This document shows, piece after piece, positions 57,196 to 64,000 of a stretch of DNA of 64,000 bases (position 1 is the first letter of the stretch; each line of letters starts with the position of its first letter). The DNA lies in assembly GCA_007115705.1 (NCBI GenBank), contig QXEO01000413.1, positions 1,364,001 through 1,428,000 of the forward strand. Direction: 5' to 3'. Source of the DNA: Dactylis glomerata. Lineage: Eukaryota > Streptophyta > Magnoliopsida > Poales > Poaceae. Under the pieces are notes generated by a model, which was not told the DNA's origin, searched no databases, and saw nothing but the letters and a program-made list of their open reading frames with translations. A program made the translations under genes and the position numbers.

Positions 57196-60100
57196 ATGTC
57201 GTCTTCTGGAAACCAGAACGTCGACGGCGACGTCACCGGGTCATCTTCTCGGCAAATAGATATGGAAGAGCAGTACAGGCTCATGGCCCTGGAGTCGCAG
57301 CAGGAAGATGGTGAATATCGGCCTAGTGACGACGACAATGCCGATGCTGATGACGATGCCGAAGCTGGTGATGACTATGAGAGGAGGGTCATCGACCAGG
57401 AAACCACCGATAGTGGCATCGGCGCGGGTCGCTCCGAGACATCTAGCCAGGCGAACAGAAGAGTTCGGAAGAAGTGGCACCCAAACCTTGTCGCCGCCAA
57501 GCGGGACACATTCACATTGGTTGACCCCGCTAGTGGTATTCCGAAGGAGCCAGTAAAATTCGCGAAGGGGTACGGCCTCCAGCTGGCATCAATCCTTTGT
57601 GACGTCGTCAATGTCAATGAGACGAACCTCCGAAGTAAGGGCCATCTGCGCGTCCAGCTAATCTCGAGGCTGCACGCACGGTACGAGTTCCCTCCGGAGT
57701 ACAGAAACCAGGATCTGAAGAAGAATATTGTGAACACATATGCCCTCACAAGGTTCACCAAACACCTTAGCAGTTATAAAACTATGCTGAGGGAAATGAT
57801 TGCTGATCATGAGCCTTTTGAAGAGGTCCATCGCCACTTTCCGCAGATGACGGAAGAGGACTTCAAGGTCTTCCTTGCGAATGAAGCCGATGATTTCACC
57901 AAGGCGCAAAGCAAATGGGGGAAGGCCCTTGCGGAGAAGAACATTGGGCACCACCGTCTCGGTTCCCGTGGTTACGATGGCAAGAAGCCAAAATGGGACA
58001 AGGAGGACCAGGCATACATACAGCAGGGCATCGAGAACCCCTACGAAAGGTATGCGGACCCGTTGTTCAGGGCATTTGTCAGGTCCTGGTACCATAAAGA
58101 AATAGAAACCGGGAAACTCATCACGGACCCCAAGGTGGTGCAGGGTGTAGTTTTGCGCACGGACCCAAAGGTGGCGGAAGTCGAGAAAGTAGTGGTAAGA
58201 AATTTATAAGATTGTTAAGTCCATTGCAAGCTAGTAGCACATAATTATAAAATTGTTTATTTTGTCTCTTCTGCAGCAAGCACAAATACAAGCAGCTGAA
58301 TCCGCCGGCTCCTCGTCCCAGACGTCGACAGGCAAAGTCCCGTGGGACACTCCTTACGTAAGGGGCATCAACATCGCAAAGGATCAGCCGCCGTTGAAGA
58401 GGCCGCACTTAGGAAGTTCAACGAAATCATGCCCGACCTCGCCCAGAGGATCGCCGCTTATATCGTGGGAGGCCAAACGGGGCCGTTACTGTTGCTGAGC
58501 TTAGGCGCCAGCAACTCGGACAAAGAGGCATCGCGGGCTCAAAGTGAGCCACAACATGATTCACACGCTGCAACGGTGACTCCGGAGGGCAGCAACACAG
58601 GTGCTGGCCGTACGGAGGACTCGCCGGCCGTGGCGGCTAGCAGCCCCTCCATCACTTGCACGCCCGCCGGTCCGTCGACGCTTGCCGAGCTCGACGCCCT
58701 CACGGTAATAAATTAAGCCTCCTCTGCAAGTAGTCAATTACTTCACCGCCGCCACTCTCTATTGAAATACGTGTTGTGTTTCTGCAGGAGACCTCAACAC
58801 AATGCACCTTGCTACTGAAACTGGACAACCAGTTCAAGGACGTGGCGAAGGGAAACATCTTGATGCCACTCAGCCGGCGGTACCACGGCAACCCTATGCC
58901 CGATAGCGTGCACCGGGTTCAGGTGGCACATGTGTTGCCGTTCTGCCATGACTTGTATCCTCCTAACCAACCAGCGGACGCCAAAAGCGAGCTGAAGATG
59001 GGACAACTGAAGAACCACATCTTGCTATGGCCGAAAGCCCTGATTCGGCTGAACACCGCCTTAAGGTCGAAGGCAAGCCAAGAAAGGGTCACTCCACCGG
59101 TTGCATCGGCGGCGCCGAGCCAAGGCAAGGTCGCTTCGCCCTCTGTGCCGGAGGCAAGGGAAGAAAGGCCCGACACTCCACCCGCTTATGATCCTCCCGA
59201 GCACGATGGCGCAATGGATATTGACCAGGCTCCCATCGATACTTTTATCGCTGATTTGGAGGCCGACGATGCTCCTCGACATGTATCCGATCAAGGCCGT
59301 GGTCCTCTGGCGAAGAAGCTGATGTTCAATTCTTAGGAAACGCCAGAGGAACAAGCTGCCGCCTTCACCGCGCCGCCGCAATCTATGATTTCGCCGAAGA
59401 CACTCTTCGTTCTAACCAAGGAGGAGATGCAACAAAAAGGCACTCTCTTCTGCAACAAGAAGAAGGAGAGGAAGCGGAAGAAGAAAGGTGAAGTGGCCTC
59501 TACCTCTGTGCGCCCAGCGGCTCGGGTTCTCGATAGGTTGTCGACCCCTTGGAGGAAGATGCATTATCTCGATTCACCGATGCTGCCGAGTGAGATTCTC
59601 AAAGATATGGGGGCAGCATCAAGGACGTGCATGACAGCATCATGTATCTGGAGGATCAACTTCTCAGACAGAAAAATCCCGGGTACCCGGTACATGTGGT
59701 CAAGGTGCCCACCAATGTGGGCTTTGTGGATGGGTACCCAGTGGATCTTTTCTTTATTAGATTCGAAGACATCTTCAGGTTCTTGCACATATTTCGGATG
59801 GACAAAAGCTTGGTCCGCCTGATATCACTCAGCATGGCGCACGATATCATCGTAGAGAGGAGAGGGACGCACATAATAATGGACCCCTTCTACTTGGATG
59901 AGCTATTTCTTGGCGCCCCTGGCAATCGGGCGATTGTCTCGAAGTACATCGAGGATTTCATGGTAGCCAACAAGGATAAGGACTGCTTTCTCATGCCCTA
60001 CTTCCCCGAGTAAGTAGTCCTTCGCTGCCCATCGGTACATTAATTCTTTCATAAATTTTATTTATCTAAGGATCACTTGTTGTTTTGCGCAGAGGAATTC

Positions 60101-60639
60101 ACTATACCCTCCTCCCGGGAGTGGTTTACCTGGACTCGGGGAGTGCGAATCGCAAGGACTACACCGAGATTAAGGGTGTTCTTGATAAAGCCTTCAACGG
60201 CTTCGTGGCTAAGGCCGACCGCCCCCTCAAAAAGCAGAAAAAAGTACGAGGATGCTTCACCCTCTTCCACCAAACCGAGTTCTGCTGCCACAAGCAGGCT
60301 GAGCCAGATAGTGGACTGGAGGCCTGGTACGCCATCCTACATATGAGGGACATAATCAAAACAGAACAAGACCTCTTGGTGCCAGAAAGACTCCGAAAAG
60401 CTAGCATAGACATGGCGAACGTCACCGATGCACAAGTGCGAGCTGAGTTCCGTGCCATTCAACGGACCATTTGCTCGATCATTTCGAGGGATGTGACCAA
60501 GAAGGGTGGCTTGTTCCACGCCGGCTTCACACCACCGCCAAATTCAGAAATCCAGACCTGCTTAGAGTTGTGCTATGACACGAGGATATTCAACACACTT
60601 GACGGAATCCATCCCTTCCCGCCAAAACCTAAAACTTAG
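57196..60639 (+). pseudogene. Second CACTA gene: TNPA-like front, Ulp1-like end, four exons
   Basis: Exons by splice consensus: 57196-58194, 58277-58704, 58788-60009, 60093-60639. Exon 1 has an acidic start (residues 35-70) and a basic region resembling plant En/Spm TNPA-type transposases, which bind element ends. The last exons resemble the Ulp1-like cysteine-protease domain found in grass CACTA elements. His in GIHYTLL and Asp in VYLDSG are present, but Ser (60310-60312) stands where Ulp1 proteases have Cys. Lesions: a one-base loss near 58387, a TAG at 59334-59336 with the frame continuing, and a one-base loss in a G-run at 59609-59613. The present product would be severely truncated. Family names need a profile search. 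Confidence 0.7.
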
Positions 60640-60716
60640 AGTTAGTTTATAAACCGTATTTATTGCACAACTTTCATGCTTCATTACTTAACCACTAACT
60701 TTTTCCTTATGTGTAG

Positions 60717-60971
60717 ATGACGTGGTATGTCGTGTACAAGGGCAAGGTTCCCGGAGTCTACGACGACTGGGAAGAATGTAGGAGGCAGGTACACTGTTTC
60801 AGCGGCAACAGCTACAAGGGATACAATACTTTGGCGGAGGCGCAAACTAGATATGCCAACTATCTAGCACGAGAGAGGACGAGGGAGATGGAGAGGAGCC
60901 GGATGACCACCTTCCTCGTGATGATGCTCACCGGCGCCACTGTCTTTATTTTCTATGTGTTTCTTGTTTAG
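60717..60971 (+). CDS. Small protein: RNase H1-type hybrid-binding domain plus membrane segment
   Basis: 84 residues, intact. Residues 2-50 fit the RNase H1 N-terminal/caulimovirus viroplasmin fold: WYVVYKGKVPGVY, then W-x2-C, F-x-G and YKGY. In RNase H1 this domain binds RNA-DNA hybrids and double-stranded RNA. Residues about 63-84 are a hydrophobic helix (TTFLVMMLTGATVFIFYVFLV) after an Arg/Glu-rich linker, suggesting a tail-anchored protein. There is no nuclease domain. The ATG follows TTATGTGTAG, a 3' splice site, so it may be the last exon or a separate cistron of the second gene, 77 bases downstream. It is intact while its neighbours are decayed; that may be chance given its small size. 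Confidence 0.7.
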   Translation: MTWYVVYKGKVPGVYDDWEECRRQVHCFSGNSYKGYNTLAEAQTRYANYLARERTREMERSRMTTFLVMMLTGATVFIFYVFLV

Positions 60972-61229
60972 CTACTTTGTGTACTCCCCCGAACAAAACT
61001 TGTAAGTCCGGATCGAGAATTGGTGCAACTTGTGAATATTGGAGTCTTGAACACTTGTGTGTAATATTGGAGACTTGTTTGTAATATTGGAGACTTGTTT
61101 GTAATATTGGAGTCTTGATCACTTGTAAACATAATTCCTTGTTTTGCTGCTGTTATTCTGTGTATAATGTGTTGTATATCTGCTATATATCTGCTGTATA
61201 AAATTTTATTTTTTTGCTCCTGTAATTAT
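60972..61229 (+). other. 3' untranslated region of the CACTA genes
   Basis: AT-rich. Three copies of GTAATATTGGAGACTTGTTT lie between 61060 and 61125. No coding sequence. Confidence 0.5.
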
Positions 61230-61386
61230 TTTTGCTGGCGCATAGAAGAGTTATTCCTGGCGCATTGCGAATTCGCCGGCGATAACAACTACTGCCGGCG
61301 CATTGCATATTCGCCGGCGATAACTGCACCTACTGCCGGCGCATAGCAACATTCGCCGGCGGTAAGCAAATTTGGTGCATCGGCGG
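61230..61386. repeat. Right subterminal repeat array
   Basis: Repeated CTGCCGGCGCATTGC and ATTCGCCGGCGATAAC motifs, inverse to the left-end set. Confidence 0.8.
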
Positions 61387-61406
61387 TAGGCTTTTCCCTA
61401 CTAGTG
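61387..61406 (-). repeat. Right terminal inverted repeat of CACTA element
   Basis: On the minus strand CACTAGTAGGGAAAAGCCTA, then the CCT target duplication at 61407-61409. Confidence 0.92.
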
Positions 61407-61573
61407 CCTGTCTGCTTCTGCACCTCCAATACCTTCTTTCCGATGGCGATCATCCTCGCCTCCTCCGCCTTGACCTCTGCGGGTTTCTCCTCGATCTCCT
61501 GAAACTTCTTCTCCATGGCCTTCCAGTCCACGTCGTAAGCAGCAGTAGCCGGGATAGCGATGTTGTCGGCATA
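61407..61573 (-). pseudogene. MADS-box copy B, middle part, truncated at a recombination junction
   Basis: 61410-61573 matches 19222-19385 without indels and encodes the segment after the MADS domain (DWKAMEKKFQEIEEKP...). The first 75-85 codons, including the MADS domain, are missing: at 61573-61577 the sequence switches to the middle of the solo LTR. Copy B is therefore dead by two independent events, truncation and CACTA insertion. Confidence 0.88.
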
Positions 61574-61576
61574 ATC

Positions 61577-62555
61577 AGGAGGTGTACGGGGTGCGGAGCG
61601 GCCCGATTAGGAGGTTTGCAAGGCCAGTGGCTCCCGGGGTGGTGTCCTGTGGCGGCTAAAGGCGGGCGGAGGAGCTTTGTGTGGTGGCGGCTCGGACATG
61701 GCCTCCGATGTCGTTTCTCTACGGGAAAGAACAAGGAGAAGGGTTGAGGAGATGCGCACAAGAGAGGGAAAAGAAAAGGGCAGAGAATCCCGGCATTTCT
61801 CACGGACTCGGTGGTGAAGATGCAAATACGACGGCGGACTTGCAGGACTCCGGCGAGCGATTGGGGAGGCCTGGTGGCGTCTCCGGTGTGGGGGTCTGAG
61901 GGGAAAAGATGAGGGGGCGTGGGGGAATGGAGGAGCGTCGTCTCGGAGGCCGTTGGGGGGCTCGGGGGAGTGAGGGGGAAGTGGGACGATGTGGCCGGTC
62001 GTGCCCGGGGAAAACGGCCAGAGGTTGCGGATGGGCCTGACCTGCGGGTCCTGCCTGTCGGAAGAAAAAAAAAGGGAGAGAGGGGAGTACCGCGGGTGGG
62101 CTGGCTTCGCTGGGCAGGTTTGGGCCGGCCCAGTTGGCTACCCGTCCCTTTTTTTTGTTAATCGTTTACTCTTTTTATTTTCTGTTTTCTACAAAACCTT
62201 TCAAACAAGGAAGCAAACTTGCTGAACTAAAATTCAATTTTTTTGTAAACAAATTAAGTTAATCAAAATAGTAATGCAGGATACATTGAACTACAAAAAT
62301 AAAATAAAAGATTTTCAAAGATTCAATTTAGTGCAAGAATGCAAATTTGAAAGAAACAAGAAAATGCCTGGAAAAAATATGATATGCAAATGAATGATAT
62401 GATGGCACCCAAAGTAAATTTTGGAATTAGTTTTATTTTAAGCTCAAAAATTTCAAATCCTTGTGAAATTTAAATTCAAAACATGCAAACAAGCCTCTAT
62501 TTAAAATTAAATTTCACATTCCAAAATTTGGAAAATTTTGGGATGTGACACATTA
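61577..62555 (-). repeat. Truncated second copy of the solo LTR
   Basis: 61577-62550 equals 17372-18345 in length (974 bp), with few substitutions and the same CATTA after it (62551-62555). The left part is absent. Confidence 0.88.
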
Positions 62556-63274
62556 TCATTTTTATGTAACCTATTTGCAAAGAAAAATAACAAACTGGCC
62601 ATCTGCGAGCATCCGTGTGGTGAGATTTGTCTTCGCCTTTCCTTCAACTCTCTACCTTTGGCATTGGCGACACTTTGGAACCTTTTTCGGCGTTGTGATC
62701 GCCGTCAAGAGGAGATGTATGGGTGCAGAAAATGGGGAACAACTATTCTGGCACTTAGAGATGGATTCCACTAGTTTGGCTCGATACCCCAAATTTCGAA
62801 CTACGTGTGTTGTATTTTTGCACTATAACGCTGCCCACTCGCCGACTTGCGGGACTGTTCAATTTTTTTTTTCATATTTACGCTGCTGCTTGTATCGACC
62901 TTTATGAAAGGTGTACCGCCGTGTCCAAACGAAAATTATTTTGGTTTAGGATTTCGATACTATCAGTCGACAATTAAATCAGCCTCAAATCTTATGCACA
63001 TCGAGTGTTGATACAATAATGGATGATTTGTGCCAAAAAATTACAAAACGGATCTATTGTAATAGAACAAAGAGCATAGAATCCGAGATAACTCAGACAA
63101 ACGAGGAATTTGGAGATCTCATTGAAGAAGGAACAAAATATATTATATCTTATAATCCAGAAACACATAATAACTTGTGAATTGGCCGTGCAGTGCCAAT
63201 CCATAGTAGCATAACGCATGTAAACATGACTAATTATTGGTGACCCTTAAGTTACGTACGTACGTAAGCAAGCA
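62556..63274. other. Downstream flank of MADS copy C
   Basis: Collinear with 18351-19076. It holds the 16-bp palindrome (63252-63267). A short open frame over 62538-62774 is shared with unit B but is unrecognised. Confidence 0.5.
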
Positions 63275-63838
63275 TTACCCTTGCACAAACTGAGTTGAGA
63301 GACGATCGTTGGTGTGGCGGCGAACATTGGCCCTGATGCGTTCGAGCGACTTGACGAACACCGGCAGCTCCTCCTCGTCGAGCGCTTCAGGGTCGACCTC
63401 CCACCAGAACCCCTTCCCTGTCTGCTTCTGCACCTCCACTACCTTCTTTCCGATGGCGATCATCCGCGCCTCCTCCGCCTTGACCTCTGCGGGTTTCTCC
63501 TCGATCTCCCGAAACTTCTTCTCCATGGCCTTCCAGTCCACGTCGTAAGCAGCAGCAGCCGGGACAGCGATGTTGTCGGCATAGCTCAGTACGGCTTCGA
63601 CGCACGGGGTGCCGAAGGCAAACGCCCTGCCGGTCCTGGAGAAGACGATTACTGCGAGTTTGGCGCGGCAGAGCACGGCGAGATCGGCGACCTTCTTCCA
63701 GAGCCCGGACTTGCGCTTGGAGAAGGTGACCTGCCGGGACGTCTTGTCCTCCACCAAGCGGTTCTCCCTGCGCTGCCGCCCTTTGGTCTTCTTCCCGTTG
63801 CCGAGCGCCATGGTCGTTGAACGAGGCGGCGGCAGCAT
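63275..63838 (-). CDS. Type I (M-alpha, AGL61/62-like) MADS-box protein, intact copy C
   Basis: 187 residues, single exon, as usual for type I MADS genes. The MADS domain spans about 19-78 (KGRQRRENRLVEDKTSRQVT, then FSKRKSGLWKKVADLAVLC and VIVFS). It binds CArG-type DNA as a dimer, and relatives act in female gametophyte and endosperm. There is no K-box. The C-terminal part has a helical stretch (about 92-130) and a short conserved tail. Unusual residues: CRAK where relatives usually have CGAE, and Trp in GLW where Phe is usual. The first ATG is at 63838; an alternative at 63811 (MALGNGKK) is equally plausible. Copies A and B are broken. Only about 160 bases of upstream sequence are in the window. 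Confidence 0.88.
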   Translation of the reverse strand: MLPPPRSTTMALGNGKKTKGRQRRENRLVEDKTSRQVTFSKRKSGLWKKVADLAVLCRAKLAVIVFSRTGRAFAFGTPCVEAVLSYADNIAVPAAAAYDVDWKAMEKKFREIEEKPAEVKAEEARMIAIGKKVVEVQKQTGKGFWWEVDPEALDEEELPVFVKSLERIRANVRRHTNDRLSTQFVQG

Positions 63839-63902
63839 GGTGGTTGAACGAGGGGAAACGGGGGGTGCTCAGGATGGAATGGAAGTGCAAGGAAAGGGCA
63901 GG

Positions 63903-63911
63903 AGCATATAA
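63903..63911 (-). promoter_or_regulatory. Possible TATA element of MADS copy C
   Basis: Minus strand CTTTATATG about 70-100 bases before the ATG. Copy A has CTTTATATT at the matching place. Weak match. Confidence 0.3.
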
Positions 63912-64000
63912 AGAGGCGCGGCCAAAAATTACGCCAGAGTTTTGATATATTTACTGCTCCGTGTTGATTTTGATCTGAGGCGATAGTATTGTTGGAAATA

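Larger units (their letters stand above)
31621..61406 (+). mobile_element. CACTA (En/Spm) transposon with nested LTR elements
   Basis: Starts CACTAGTAG and ends CTACTAGTG, with terminal repeats matching at 17 of 20 positions. The target duplication is CCT (31618-31620, 61407-61409). Its own DNA is about 10 kb after removing the Sabrina-like insertion. It encodes TNP2, a second TNPA/Ulp1-like gene and a small hybrid-binding-domain ORF, all on plus. Both major genes carry stops, so this copy is unlikely to transpose autonomously, although its ends look usable in trans. Confidence 0.92.

Noticed and set aside
60085..60639. Independent gene starting at 60085
   Set aside because: The start would be a TTG inside an intron acceptor. 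It is better explained as the last exon of the gene beginning at 57196.

Overview
This window looks like a slice of a large grass nuclear genome, probably Pooideae (Triticeae or Aveneae). It is almost entirely transposable elements nested inside one another. The organism call rests on three things: a Tekay/Del-type Gypsy element, non-autonomous LTR elements whose ends (TGATACGTCTC...CATCA) and tRNA-Asp-type primer site recall the WHAM/Sabrina group of wheat and barley as I remember it, and a grass-type CACTA transposon. Family names come from recall and were not checked against a database. The only host-type coding sequence I recognise is a small triplicated group of type I (M-alpha, AGL61/62-like) MADS-box sequences.

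Layout. 1-9819: a young Gypsy element on the minus strand (Gypsy-1) with LTRs of about 3.58 kb; its 3' LTR is cut by the window edge. It sits in an older LTR remnant (9820-12702). 12703-15204 is unresolved repeat-like or host sequence. 15205-18345 is a solo LTR with a CATTA target duplication. 19077-19640 is MADS copy A, broken by one nonsense codon. 20041-20710 is a LINE fragment, abutted by a truncated Tat-like LTR element (20711-29082) that is itself split by an intact WHAM-like element (21805-28787, target duplication GTCAT). 29083-29758 is a truncated LTR. 29759-31620 is a second copy of the MADS locus (copy B).

A CACTA transposon (31621-61406, 3-bp duplication CCT) is inserted in MADS copy B. 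It carries a TNP2 transposase gene and a second multi-exon gene with a TNPA-like front part and a degenerate Ulp1-like end. Next to that lies a tiny ORF with an RNase H1/viroplasmin-type hybrid-binding domain and a C-terminal membrane segment. The TNP2 gene is split by a Sabrina-like element (35167-54817, duplication CCCAC), whose 5' LTR is split by a second Gypsy copy (Gypsy-2, 35860-48859, duplication GATCG). Every junction resolves to the base. LTR divergences counted by eye agree with this nesting order.

61407-61573 resumes MADS copy B. It joins abruptly at about 61577 to the middle of a second copy of the solo LTR, which leads into MADS copy C (63275-63838), the only intact one. The three MADS copies, their flanks and the shared solo LTR describe a locus that grew by segmental duplication and was then dispersed by insertions.

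Points most worth following: a splice-donor/acceptor layout in the Gypsy family that would put the primer-binding site inside an intron; an extra coiled-coil/acidic ORF upstream of gag in that family; duplicated control modules in front of both CACTA genes; the hybrid-binding-domain/membrane ORF in the CACTA element; and conserved paired hairpins in the two non-autonomous LTR elements.
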